A model generated the notes under the pieces. That model did no database searches, had not been told where the DNA came from, and saw only the letters and a program-made list of their open reading frames with translations. Both the position numbers and the translations under genes were made by a program. A stretch of DNA of 64,000 nt from Neokomagataea tanensis (GTDB taxonomy: Bacteria > Pseudomonadota > Alphaproteobacteria > Acetobacterales > Acetobacteraceae), in NCBI RefSeq assembly GCF_006542335.1, contig NZ_CP032485.1, positions 1,746,501 to 1,810,500 of the forward strand. The letters run 5' to 3'. Shown one piece after another: positions 54,721-64,000 of the stretch (positions are counted from its first letter, which is position 1; each line of letters opens with the position of its first letter).

Positions 54721-55536
54721 GTGCCGACACCAAGTCTTGCTCATCCGAAGCTCCGCTTTGACGCGGTAACGAAGTCTTTTCCCCCCAGTGCAAAAGAGAC
54801 ATGTTCCACTATCGTTTTGGAGCATTTAAATCTTACGCTCCAAAATGGTGAGTTTCTGGTTGTTGTCGGTCCAAGCGGGAGCGGTAAATCAACCTTGCTG
54901 GACTTGGCTGCGGGGCTTTCCTCACCGACGGAGGGACAAGTCTTACTGGATGGGCGTTCCGTCGTGGGGCCGGGCCCGGATAGGGCGGTAGTCTTTCAAA
55001 ACTACGCTTTATTCCCGTGGAAAACCGCGCGTGAGAACATTGTGCTTGCGCTTGATGCCGCGGGAATTGAGCGGCGTGAGCAAAAAAGTAAAGCAGATCA
55101 GGCCTTAAGTTTGGTTGGCTTGAGCCATATTGCGGATCGTTATCCGCATCAGCTCTCAGGCGGTATGAAGCAGCGCGTTGCTATTGCGCGCGCACTTTCG
55201 GTTGAGCCGAAGGTATTGCTCATGGACGAGCCATTTGGCGCATTGGATGCGCAAAGCCGAGAAACGCTGCAAAGCGAATTGCGGAGTTTGTGGCGGCGTA
55301 CGGGCATGACCATTATGTTTATTACGCACGACATTGATGAAGCGCTGCTGCTGGGCCAGCGTATTGCCATTCTTGGGGCCTCACCGGGGCGCGTTGTGGA
55401 TGTTTTGGACTTACCGTTTGCTGCGGATAGTGACATCGATACGGTCCGCGCATCGGCAGAATACGTATCTCTACGCCATTACATACGTGCTAGTTTAGCG
55501 CCAAGCCATGCCCTGCATCGTGGAGGTTTGGCATGA
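54721..55536 (+). CDS. atsC: ABC transporter ATP-binding protein (AtsC/SsuB/TauB-like)
   Basis: A 271-residue ABC ATPase of the nitrate/sulfonate/taurine group. Walker A VVGPSGSGKSTLLDLAAG, Q-loop VFQNYALFPWKTARENI (the W after FP is typical of this group), signature LSGGMKQRVAIARAL, Walker B VLLMDEPFGALDAQSRE and the switch His in MFITHDIDEALLLG. It starts with GTG behind AAAGGAAGAGG and overlaps the permease by 4 bp. It energises import of the ligand bound by the protein encoded divergently. Confidence 0.9.
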   Translation: MPTPSLAHPKLRFDAVTKSFPPSAKETCSTIVLEHLNLTLQNGEFLVVVGPSGSGKSTLLDLAAGLSSPTEGQVLLDGRSVVGPGPDRAVVFQNYALFPWKTARENIVLALDAAGIERREQKSKADQALSLVGLSHIADRYPHQLSGGMKQRVAIARALSVEPKVLLMDEPFGALDAQSRETLQSELRSLWRRTGMTIMFITHDIDEALLLGQRIAILGASPGRVVDVLDLPFAADSDIDTVRASAEYVSLRHYIRASLAPSHALHRGGLA

Positions 55537-56363
55537 ACACCACGACCTATGATGATGCCGCTGATGTACACGGTGAGGCGCAGCGTAAAAGACATCTGAG
55601 CCTACCAAAAGTGCCATCCAGAAAAGTATGGCGAGGGCTTTTGGGTATCCTGGCGTTGCTTGTTTTGTGGCAGGCTTTGCCAGAAATCGGCGTGCTGGAC
55701 CCGCTTTTTGTCCCTCCGTTATCAAAGGTTCTTGCCGCTTTATGGCAGATGGCGAGTAATGGGCAGCTCTGGCTGCATACTTCGTCCAGTCTTTCACGTG
55801 TGTTGCCGGGTTTGGCTCTTGCGCTTTTGCTGGGAATACCGGCGGGCTTGTTTGTCGGTACATCAAAGGCCCTGCGTGAGACGATCGGCCCTGTGCTGGA
55901 AATTTTGCGCAATACGTCAGCGTTGGCTCTTTTGCCCGTATTTACGTTGCTTCTGGGAATTGGCCAGTCATCCAAAGTGGCGATGGTATTTTACGCAGCA
56001 GTTTGGCCAATCTTTTTAGGTACGATTAACGGAGTTCAAGGCGTGGACCCGTTATGGCTGAAAGCAGGCCGGTCCATGGGCTTGAGCCGCCAAGGATTGT
56101 TTTTGCGGGTCATTCTTCCGGCGTCTTTGCCCAGTATTTTTACAGGGGTACGCCTTGCTTCTGCGGCGGCACTGCTGGTGCTGGTCGCAGCCGAAATGGT
56201 CGGAGCCCGTGCAGGGCTTGGATACTTGGTGAATGCCGCCCAACTCGATTTCGATATTCCGCAAATGTACGCGGCCATCTTCGTACTGTCCGTCATAGGC
56301 GGTGGTGTGAACTTTCTTCTGCAGCGTGTGGAAAGCAGTTTGACGCGCTGGAAGTCGGCGTAA
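55533..56363 (+). CDS. atsB: ABC transporter permease (AtsB/SsuC/TauC-like)
   Basis: A 276-residue membrane protein with about six helices. It shows the typical order of SsuC-like permeases: GLLGILALLVLWQALPEIGV, LDPLFVPPLSKVLAALWQM, the SLSRVLPGLALALLLGIPAG segment, and the EAA loop WLKAGRSMGLSRQGLFLRVI-LP (E-A-A-x3-G), then VAAEMVGARAGLGYLVNAA. It overlaps the ATPase gene by 4 bp. A long hydrophilic N terminus (~30 residues) precedes the first helix. Confidence 0.88.
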   Translation: MNTTTYDDAADVHGEAQRKRHLSLPKVPSRKVWRGLLGILALLVLWQALPEIGVLDPLFVPPLSKVLAALWQMASNGQLWLHTSSSLSRVLPGLALALLLGIPAGLFVGTSKALRETIGPVLEILRNTSALALLPVFTLLLGIGQSSKVAMVFYAAVWPIFLGTINGVQGVDPLWLKAGRSMGLSRQGLFLRVILPASLPSIFTGVRLASAAALLVLVAAEMVGARAGLGYLVNAAQLDFDIPQMYAAIFVLSVIGGGVNFLLQRVESSLTRWKSA

Positions 56364-56412
56364 AGGCGCTGATCTCGTCCCTTTTATTCATTTTTTCAAG
56401 GAGTTTGTTCTC

Positions 56413-57318
56413 ATGTCAGAAACACTAGAACCAAATGCCGCACGTGTTGCTTCTTCCTTGAAGATACGCCGCGTTGCAGGGGCATTGGGCGCAGAAGTTC
56501 AGGGTGTACGCCTCAGCGCTGATTTGGATGAGGTAACATTTACTGAAATCAAGCAGGCTCTGAACCGTCACAAAGTTTTATTCTTTCGGAATCAAAACCA
56601 TTTGGGGGATGAGGAGCAGGAAGTTTTTGCGCAGCGCTTTGGTACGGTAGTACCGCACCCGACTGTTCCGTCTGCGGAAGGAACGCGCGCGCTTTTTTCG
56701 GTAGACAGCAAACAGGGTGCTCGGGCTGATAGCTGGCACTCAGACATGACGTTTCAGCCTAACTACCCGAAGCTTTCCCTTTTACGCGCCGTCGTTACCC
56801 CAGAAGCAGGGGGCGATACGGTTTGGGCGAATACGACGGCAGCTTATGAGAACCTGCCTGAACCTCTAAAGCGCCTAGCAGAGTCGTTGCGTGCTGTGCA
56901 TACGAATACGTATGATTACGCTTCAAGCCGCGCGACGGTGAGTGCAAAAGCCTTAGAGTATCATGGTGTTTTCACGCGTGAGAATTACGAGACAGAACAT
57001 CCTGTTGTTCGTATTCACCCGGAAACTGGCGAGCGAACACTACTACTCGGGCATTTTGTTAAAAAATTCCAAGGTGTGAGTCTGCGTGACAGCCGGCGCA
57101 TCTTTGAGCTTTTACAAGAACATGTCGTTTCCCAAGATAATATCGTGCGCTGGAGTTGGCAGCCGGGTGATGTTGCGATTTGGGATAATCGCGCAACGCA
57201 ACACCGCGCGATCAACGATTACGGCTCTGAACCGCGTTTGCTGCGCCGTAGTACCGTAGAGGGTGAGACGCCGGTAGGCCTAGATGGGCTTGAGAGCATC
57301 CCGCTAACCACCCACTGA
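56413..57318 (+). CDS. atsK: Alkylsulfatase AtsK-like Fe(II)/2-oxoglutarate dioxygenase (TauD family)
   Basis: A 301-residue dioxygenase that would oxidise alkyl sulfate esters (or taurine-like sulfonates), releasing inorganic sulfur and an aldehyde. Iron ligands: H109 and D111 in DSWHSDMTFQP, and the distal His in WDNRATQHRAINDYG; the 2-oxoglutarate Arg is in EPRLLRRSTVEGE. The segments HKVLFFRNQNHLGDEEQEVF, PEAGGDTVWANTTAAYENLP and YETEHPVVRIHPETGER follow P. putida AtsK closely, which also has about 301 residues. A TauD role is the alternative; similarity to AtsK and the sulfatase nearby favour sulfate esters. Confidence 0.85.
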   Translation: MSETLEPNAARVASSLKIRRVAGALGAEVQGVRLSADLDEVTFTEIKQALNRHKVLFFRNQNHLGDEEQEVFAQRFGTVVPHPTVPSAEGTRALFSVDSKQGARADSWHSDMTFQPNYPKLSLLRAVVTPEAGGDTVWANTTAAYENLPEPLKRLAESLRAVHTNTYDYASSRATVSAKALEYHGVFTRENYETEHPVVRIHPETGERTLLLGHFVKKFQGVSLRDSRRIFELLQEHVVSQDNIVRWSWQPGDVAIWDNRATQHRAINDYGSEPRLLRRSTVEGETPVGLDGLESIPLTTH

Positions 57319-57462
57319 ACGGCCAGTTTCCTGCAATCAAGGCGCTTGGTTGCAGGCCTGTTTTTTTCCCAAATAGAGATGCTTCAATGATCTGTCCTAT
57401 CTGAGACGCAATCTTGACCTGACAAAACGCAATTTCCTTCGGCAGATAGTGACATATTTATT

Positions 57463-59876
57463 ATGAAAAAATACACGCTCTTAGCAGCGACCACATTGGC
57501 GTCTTTTCAGCTTGCCTATGCCGCGAAAAAAACTGTCGATGCGTCACATCGTGTCGAGCAAATCAGCGTTACGGCTAGTGCCAAACAGCGTGCGGCGCAT
57601 ACGATTGATCGTAAAACGCGGGAGCTGCAAAACGTCCCGCAAGCTGCAACCCGGGTTGATGCCCGGCAGTTGAAGGCGGAGCATATAACAAATTTAACGC
57701 AGGCAACGCGTTTGCTGCCAACAGTGCAGTTCAACATCGCCAATCCACGCGTTTCGGCCATCAATATTCGCGGGCTGGGTGCAGCTGGAACGGGGGCAAC
57801 GGATGGTATTGAAGGTGGTGTAGCTGTTTACGTTGACGGTGTTTATCGCCCACGTCCAGCAACCGCGATGTCTGATTTGCCGGGGCTAAACGGCATAACT
57901 GTTTTACGCGGCCCATCCGGGACGACTGGCGGTATGGTGACGACTGCCGGCGCAATAGAAATCACCACGACAGCCCCAGACTTAAATACCCGCCATGTGA
58001 GTGCTGAGGCGGGCGCTGGGAATTACAATTATAACCGCTGGGCTGTTGGGCTATCGACGCCGCTCATACGCGATAAGCTTGCTGTCCGTGTTGATGCTCT
58101 AGGCTACGCTTATAGTGGTTGGGTGCGTAATCTGTCCGGTGGGGGGATATTAATGGCGTTACGAACCGCTCGGTAAGAGCGCAGGTATTGTACCGCCCGA
58201 CTGATGAAATAGATGTGCGTGTAATTGGTGATTATAACCATTTGAGGGAAAACTGCTGCTCAGGGAGTTTGTATAAGATCACTACTCAAAAGACGGATGG
58301 TACGGTCATCGGTGGGAACTTGCTGCAAAGGGCAGCGTGGTCCCATTATACACCGGTGGAGCCGTCAGATACGCCCTATACGATAAACCGTGATTCCTTA
58401 AGCCAAGCAAATCAGGAAGATATGGGGTTATCGGCGCAGGCTAATTGGCACCATGCGGGTTTTGTTTTGTCGTCCATTACGGCTTATCGTGCGTGGAATT
58501 GGTGGCCGTTAAATGATGGTGATCTTAATGGCGTCAATGCTCAGACGAACACCAACATCAAGGTTAATCAAAGGCAATTCAGCCAAGAGTTCCGTTTTGT
58601 TAACCACTGGGGAAAATTGCTCGATTACCGCCTTGGGGCTTATTATTTGTGGCAAGAAAACGCGGTGGCAGGGGATCAGGCTTATGGCTCTGACGCGGGA
58701 ACTTGGCTGGGCTACGGAACTTCAGCTTCCCCCGTGGCGGGCGTAACGGCCGCGCAGGCGGGGAATGCCCTGAATGGCTATAACGTACGCAGTTATGCTC
58801 AACCGACTACAAATTACTATGCATTATACACCGATGGGACTTGGCATTTATCCAAGCAGTTCGATGTAGTGACGGGGGTACGTTACAATTACGGTGTGAA
58901 AACTGGAAGTTTCGCACAGTGGCAGGTTATCCCAGCTTCATATTCATCAGCCATAACTCCACTGACGACCGCTCAGAAAATATGGAATGTCTACGGGGCC
59001 AATAGTGGTTTTTCTGGGCATTTGGATAATGGTTTCGTGACGGGGCAAATCGCTCTGCAGTACCATGTGACGCAGAACCTCATGCTTTATGGGCGTTATG
59101 CCCGTGGTGGAAAATCAGGGGGACTGAATTTGACGCCGCTATCGGTCCAGCAAATTGCAAGCGGTGCAGTGTCTCCAAACGTCGGTAAAGAAACGGATGA
59201 TGCATTTGAGGTGGGCACAAAGCTAACGGCTTTGCAGGGGCGTTTGCTCTTTGCCGGCGCTTTATATCAGACGAATGACCACAACTATCAGGTTACTGCC
59301 GTGCGGGAGTTTCAGGGATCCTTGCTGTCTTACTTGAGCAGTGCGCCAAAAGTACGCATACGCGGGGCGGAGGCGGACGTGCATTACAGCCCTCTACCCA
59401 ATCTTATAACGACGCTTTCTGCTTCGTATAATGACGCACAGTTTTTGGAGTACTCGACAGTTGCCCCACCGGAAGTTGTGACGTCAGGAATTTATAGTTT
59501 GGCACATACGCAAGTTCCATTTGTGCCACGCTGGGCCTTCTCAGCTTCAGCGCAGTATTATCATACTGTGGGTAAAATTGGACGTAGCCTAGCGGATGCG
59601 TATTTAGGGGGGAGTTATAATTATAATACCCGAGAAAATACGTCAGCCAATAATTCGGTTTATGGATGGGTGCCCGGATACGGCACGCTTAATGTAAACT
59701 TTGGTCTGCGGGACCACCAAGGGCGCTGGGACGTAAGCGGCTTTATCAACAACGCTACGGATGAACGGCGCATTAGCCAAGTAGTGCAGGGCAGTGGGGT
59801 GAGCGGGAATGGAGCTTGGTATGCTTATGTTACCCAGCCACGTAATTTCGGGTTTATTGCACGCGTAAACTACTAA
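57463..59876 (+). pseudogene. TonB-dependent receptor of the organosulfur locus, frameshifted
   Basis: The first frame (57463-58176) has a signal peptide (MKKYTLLAATTLASFQLAYA), then a plug domain: QNVPQAATRVDARQLKAEHI, VSAINIRGLGAAGTGATDGI, VAVYVDGVYRPRP and ITVLRGPSGTTGG. It leaves the coding path at a run of six G (58141-58146). The second frame continues from DINGVTNRSVRAQVLYRPTD through the barrel to the aromatic end RNFGFIARVNY at 59876. Seven (or four) G would restore an ~800-residue receptor. No other lesion is visible. It follows atsK by 145 bp and probably brought sulfate esters across the outer membrane. Confidence 0.85.
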
Positions 59877-59903
59877 ATGACCCGGCCCCATTAGGGTGAA
59901 ACT

Positions 59904-59940
59904 CCTTCAACGCCGCTACCACATGAAGGGGCGTTGAAGG
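59904..59940 (+). terminator. Hairpin after the receptor gene
   Basis: Perfect 11-bp stem CCTTCAACGCC / GGCGTTGAAGG, 15-nt loop, 27 bp past the receptor stop; no T-tract. Confidence 0.6.
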
Positions 59941-60106
59941 GGTATTCAGCGTGTTGGTTCTATTTCCGGGAGGATTTGAGCATCTCCAGCGCTAGGTGTG
60001 CGGCTGGAGTGCAAAGTGTGGAAATCACCTCGTTAAGTTGTACTGACGCGGTGTCTAACACACTTTGCGGTGACGCTAGGAAGGCCTCCCTGAGCAATAG
60101 ACCTTT

Positions 60107-63049
60107 TTAAAAATTCACTCCGGCTTGCAGGAAGATGTAGCGCCCGAGATAAAGATTGCCATACAGGGCCGCAGCGCTGTTATCCGTCCCGCTTGCGACG
60201 AATGGTGGGTTCTTTTTAAAGATGTTGTTCACACCGCCCTGGAAGTTCCAGTTGTTCAGTCGGTAGGTGACTGTCACGTCGTGTGAGAAAACGCCCGGTG
60301 TGCTGACACGACCATAACCGTTAGCGCGGGTCAGGTCTGTGGTGCCATCGTTCCAGCGCATTCCGCCGATGTAGTTCATCATGTACGTAACGCCCACGGC
60401 GCCATGCTGCCAACCAACGGTTGCATAATCACGGACGCGCGGCATGCCGTAGCCAGATTGATACATCATGCGTCCCGCATAGTTGTACCACTGACCACCA
60501 ATCTCGTTTTGCTGCAGATAGCTAACGAGCTGCTGGAAGTTGTTTGAGAGCGTCAGTACGTCATGTCGGGTAACACGGATATGATAGTCGAGGTCAAAAT
60601 CGATACCGCTGGTTTTTAGCCCGCCGATATTGGCGTAGGTGGCGGTTACGGAATTAATCTGACCAGTGCTGGAATTACGGTTGATGTAGCTGCAATAGTT
60701 TGTGTTCTGGCCAGTATAGCATTGGTCCATAATATACTGGGTGCTCAGGTAAGAAATCATATTTTTAAGCGTGTAATGCCAGTACTCTACGGATGCAGAT
60801 AGGCCGGGGATCCAGTGCGGCGTAATCACTGTACCAATCGTATATGTGCGACCTGTTTCCGGCTTCAGGTGGCTATTGCCGCCGTAAAGTGTTGGCGTCT
60901 GGCTGGAATAGCTGGAGGAGAAGGTTGATGTGTTAATGCCTTGCTTTGCGCAGGCTGCGGCAACTTTTGCCGATTGTGCGCCGTAAGTTGCAGCTTGAAC
61001 GGAATCGCAGGGATCTGTTGCTGAGGCGTAGCCTAGCGACTGGCCACCATACATCTCATAAACGTTGGGCTGGCGGTACGAGGTTCCCAGCGTGGCGCGG
61101 AAGCGAATATCTTCTATCGGTGCCCAGTTGATTGAGGCTTTCCAGTTTTTTGCGCCACCAAACGTGTTATAGTCTGAGTATCGGCCCTGCGCGTCAATCG
61201 TCAGGTCTTTTGCCAGCAAAGCATTGTGCAGAAGTGTTGCCTTCCCCTCAAGGTAGCCTTCGGTAACGTTGAAGCCACCACCTGTGTAAGAGGCTGAGTT
61301 TGTAAGCGTTTGGCCTGATTCAACCAGCGCATCTGGATGATACGCAAGCTGTTCGCCGCGGTGCTCCATTCCCAGCGCAATGCCAAGGTCGCCGCCGTGA
61401 TTCCATGGCATGTGAGCGACGTGGTTATTGTTGATACGCAGGTTCAGGTCGCGCAATTGGTAGTAGTAGTGGTCGTGCGAGGTGTAGTTTGAATAAGCGG
61501 CAGCCGCAGAGGAGAGCTTTTCAAACGGATTGGACAGTACGCAACCAGCAGCTGCATTACAGACGGATGGATCATAGACCAACGCACTGTCAGAGCTTGA
61601 AGGGTCTACCTGACGCAGGCCGTATGTTTGTAGAAGCTTCGCGTAGTTACCAACGCCGGAGACCTGCTGCATGACCTGGTTCCACCCGTAGGAATAGGAG
61701 AGGTCATAGTTCCAGCCGTGCGTGATGGCGCCCTTAACGCCTGCAATACCGGTATAGGTATCGGATGCTGTCTCGCTGCGGCGGTTGCCCCACTCAGCCA
61801 TGCGCTTGTACATATACGCATCCTCACCGGTGGGGTTATCCGGATCGTTGGCTGGGATATAGAGCGACGATGGCAGCGTGGATGGATAAATGCTGCCGGA
61901 GACAGGCATCGGGGCCATCGTTGTGGACGAGTTGCGGTGTGAGTAGTTGAAGTTCAAGTACGGTGTGAAGTGCTCGTTAATATCGTAATGAGCATCAAAA
62001 CCAAGCGTGGCATTGGTCAAGGAGTTGGTGAGGCTTTGGTTCTGACCATAATTGTAGCGGTCAGCCGAAGTGAAGTCACGGACGCCACCACTGCCTGTGG
62101 CGATATAATCACCATCGCTTGTGATGAAGCGCCCAGCAGTTGGGACTGACGAACCAAACCGTACGCTGGATGCGTTGGCCGGATTGTTGGACTGGACCGG
62201 ATTAGCCCATGCTCGGCTGCTTTGTTTGATGCCGCTTTGCGTCATGTAGGAGCCGGTGATGGTTACGTTCCCGCGCTCATGGTCAAAATTCCAGCCTTTA
62301 TAGCCGGAAATCATACCTGTCTGGCCGTCACCAACGCCTGTAATACCTCCACGGATTGTGAGGTTTCCGTCGCTGAGATTGTGTTTGAGCTTAATGTTAA
62401 TAACGCCGGAAACAGCATCTGCTCCGTAGAGTTCTGATCCGCCATCTTTTAGAATTTCGACGCTGGCGACTTGATGAACGTTGATCGTGTTCATGTCGAA
62501 GCAGCTATTATTGCCGTTAATGGCGGCGCGTTTGCCATCAACCAATACTAGGACGCGGTTTTGCCCCAGGTTTCTTAGGTCTGTACAGGACGCGCCGCCG
62601 GTTCCGTTCGTTTGGCTGTTGGTCGTTCCTGAAGACCCGATGGATGGCAGACGCTGGAGATAGTCCCCGAGTGTGGTGGCGCCCGTTTGCTCGATTTGCT
62701 TACTGGTAATGATTTGTACCGGGTTCGCATTCTGGTTGTTGGATGTACTTAACGCAGATCCTGTGACGACAACGTTTTCGGACTGGCTGGCATCAATCGC
62801 GGTTAGGGCTCTACGACGGGTCGCGCCGGACAGTGTTACGGGTGCTGCAACAGCCGTGGAGACTGAAGGGCTGGCAACCCGCGTTGCTGTGGCGGGAGAT
62901 GCTGCTTTAACAGGAGCTTTGCGTGCCGTACGGTGAGTTGAAGCACGATGATGCGTATGAGTGACGTTTTGTGCAGCTGCGGCAGAAACCGTTCCCATGG
63001 CGAGAACAGAAGCGCAAAGCAACAATCCCCTGCGTCGGTAAAGTGTCAT
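60107..63049 (-). CDS. TonB-dependent outer-membrane receptor
   Basis: A 980-residue receptor. Signal peptide RRGLLLCASVLAMGTVSAAA, then a His/Ala/Thr-rich linker of ~70 residues, then the plug: NPVQIITSKQIEQTGATTLG, LPSIGSSGTTNSQTNG, VLVDGKRAAING and VEILKDGGSELYGADAVSGV. The barrel ends YIFLQAGVNF with the terminal Phe. It has the same domain order as the island receptor at 22006 but is clearly a different protein. Two Cys pairs in loops (for example VCNAAAGCV and DPCDSVQ) are visible. The ligand is unknown; the sulfur locus next door is convergent, so a functional link is only possible. Confidence 0.88.
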   Translation of the reverse strand: MTLYRRRGLLLCASVLAMGTVSAAAAQNVTHTHHRASTHRTARKAPVKAASPATATRVASPSVSTAVAAPVTLSGATRRRALTAIDASQSENVVVTGSALSTSNNQNANPVQIITSKQIEQTGATTLGDYLQRLPSIGSSGTTNSQTNGTGGASCTDLRNLGQNRVLVLVDGKRAAINGNNSCFDMNTINVHQVASVEILKDGGSELYGADAVSGVINIKLKHNLSDGNLTIRGGITGVGDGQTGMISGYKGWNFDHERGNVTITGSYMTQSGIKQSSRAWANPVQSNNPANASSVRFGSSVPTAGRFITSDGDYIATGSGGVRDFTSADRYNYGQNQSLTNSLTNATLGFDAHYDINEHFTPYLNFNYSHRNSSTTMAPMPVSGSIYPSTLPSSLYIPANDPDNPTGEDAYMYKRMAEWGNRRSETASDTYTGIAGVKGAITHGWNYDLSYSYGWNQVMQQVSGVGNYAKLLQTYGLRQVDPSSSDSALVYDPSVCNAAAGCVLSNPFEKLSSAAAAYSNYTSHDHYYYQLRDLNLRINNNHVAHMPWNHGGDLGIALGMEHRGEQLAYHPDALVESGQTLTNSASYTGGGFNVTEGYLEGKATLLHNALLAKDLTIDAQGRYSDYNTFGGAKNWKASINWAPIEDIRFRATLGTSYRQPNVYEMYGGQSLGYASATDPCDSVQAATYGAQSAKVAAACAKQGINTSTFSSSYSSQTPTLYGGNSHLKPETGRTYTIGTVITPHWIPGLSASVEYWHYTLKNMISYLSTQYIMDQCYTGQNTNYCSYINRNSSTGQINSVTATYANIGGLKTSGIDFDLDYHIRVTRHDVLTLSNNFQQLVSYLQQNEIGGQWYNYAGRMMYQSGYGMPRVRDYATVGWQHGAVGVTYMMNYIGGMRWNDGTTDLTRANGYGRVSTPGVFSHDVTVTYRLNNWNFQGGVNNIFKKNPPFVASGTDNSAAALYGNLYLGRYIFLQAGVNF

Positions 63050-63706
63050 TACGGTGGCTCACATTTGAATATCTGTTATTGACGTTAACCGCAATGTTTC
63101 GAAAACATAACCTTGTCTATACTTACTAAAGGTTGTTACCGATAAAAAACTGTTAGTTGTATAAATAACACAAAATAATTACATAAAAAAACTGATTTTA
63201 ATATAAATAATAAAAATAAAATAATAGAAAATGAATTTCTATATTTCGTTTAAATCAGTTTCAAACGGAAATATTATCTCTATGCTGTCAGAATCTTACG
63301 AAATTAAAATTTATAAGGTGGTACAAAACCGGGTCACAACCTCAGGCTGCGTGTGCTGGGGAACGATGAGGGAAGCCGTTCCGACAGGTTAGGGTTGATC
63401 GCTCTGGCTTAATGTTACGACAGCTTACGCATTGACGGCAGCGCGCAGAGTGCCTTACCGGCCGCTCTCTTATTAACCTAGGGATGTTTGAGAGAGCGAT
63501 GGTAAAGAGAGCGTTCGCCGTGGTACATGGCCCCGCTTTCTGGGATGAATAGCCACGATAACGATGTCGTTGTATTTCTGTTTGATCGCAAAAATGCTGC
63601 GTGTATGCGTCCGAATGTATCGTGTGAAACGATCCGGTACCGAAGCCTGAAAATTGAGCCTGATTTTTACTTTGCGACAGCCGTTCCGTCTGGTACCGCT
63701 CGTGCT
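63050..63706. other. Long intergenic region
   Basis: About 650 bp. The first 250 bp is very AT-rich (63120-63300) and probably contains the receptor promoter. The rest has normal composition but only short frames with no recognisable domain; the minus-strand frame at 63473-63739 has no feature that supports coding. Confidence 0.4.
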
Positions 63707-64000
63707 ATGAGCTTGCTGACCACCCATAATATCCGACACGCCTTAGTGATGACTCTTGTTTTGTGCGTTGCTGTCTTCGCACCGGAGGACGCGATGGCGG
63801 ATAGTGACAGCTCTACCAAGTTGGTCTCCCAGCAAAACGCTGAAGATGTGGACCACAACGACGGGCATAAGTCCAAGCGAGAGCTTCTGACTGTTAAGCT
63901 GAACAGTGGCCCCAGTAATTCTTCGGCGCTGTTCCCTTGGGTCACGGATGATAAAAATTGGCTGCAGCGCCACGGCCTTCTGGTCGTTTTTGATAACATT
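63707..64000 (+). CDS. N-terminal part of an exported protein (runs off the right edge)
   Basis: An open plus-strand frame of 98 codons without a stop. It begins with a signal peptide (NIRHALVMTLVLCVAVFAPE, cleavage near DAMA). The mature start is polar (DSDSSTKLVSQQ...), then LFPWVTDDKNWLQRHGLLVV. This recalls the N terminus of carbohydrate-selective OprB-type porins of acetic acid bacteria, but the evidence is thin. The Met at 63749 is an alternative start. The competing minus-strand frames have no such features. Confidence 0.5.
   Translation, partial: MSLLTTHNIRHALVMTLVLCVAVFAPEDAMADSDSSTKLVSQQNAEDVDHNDGHKSKRELLTVKLNSGPSNSSALFPWVTDDKNWLQRHGLLVVFDNI

Noticed and set aside
63473..63999. Minus-strand open frames near the right edge
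   Set aside because: They oppose a plus-strand frame with a signal peptide and have no domain support.

Overview
The window looks like chromosome of an alphaproteobacterium, most likely an acetic acid bacterium (Acetobacteraceae; Asaia/Gluconobacter/Kozakia-like, genus not resolved). The pointers are a GcrA cell-cycle regulator, alphaproteobacterial-type AddAB, CIRCE-controlled groESL, DUF4169 and DUF1737 proteins, an AIDA-repeat/Hint-domain protein and several large TonB-dependent receptors. Most of it is ordinary core genome with well-spaced genes and clear hairpins between convergent units.

Layout. 0-21 kb is housekeeping: hemF, mtnP, an SDR, groESL under CIRCE, dadA, a thioredoxin-reductase-like ferredoxin-NADP reductase, a glycosyltransferase, tsaE-addB-addA-trxA, rnd and gcrA. 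21.4-27.7 kb is a decayed integrative element. It is bounded by a 17-bp direct repeat of the 3' end of a tRNA-Arg(CCU) gene and holds a TonB receptor, IS6-family debris, one apparently functional IS5/IS427-type element and the C-terminal remains of a tyrosine integrase. The target tRNA-Arg gene is itself split in its anticodon loop by a 233-nt group I intron, the most striking feature here. 28-41.4 kb is again core: an XRE regulator, a Suv3-like helicase, fpr, gor, the Hint protein, YceI, AlkB, class II DAHP synthase, pncB and a Maf protein. 41.5-43.6 kb is a small patch behind tRNA-Ala(GGC) with a diguanylate cyclase between IS110 and IS6 remnants.

43.6-52.1 kb is an amino-sugar and cell-wall-sugar catabolic locus: nagK-nagA facing nagB, a NagP-like MFS permease, an SSS-family symporter, murQ and anmK. 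Together these can take GlcNAc and anhydro-MurNAc to fructose-6-phosphate. 52.2-59.9 kb is an organosulfur (sulfate ester) scavenging locus resembling atsRBC-atsK of Pseudomonas putida: a sulfatase, an ABC importer, an AtsK/TauD-type dioxygenase and a TonB receptor. Its substrate-binding protein and its receptor are both broken by single-base shifts in homopolymer runs. A further TonB receptor and a truncated secreted protein close the window.

Positions of starts and repeats were read by eye. Family assignments rest on recognised motifs and on overall similarity to known families, not on searches.
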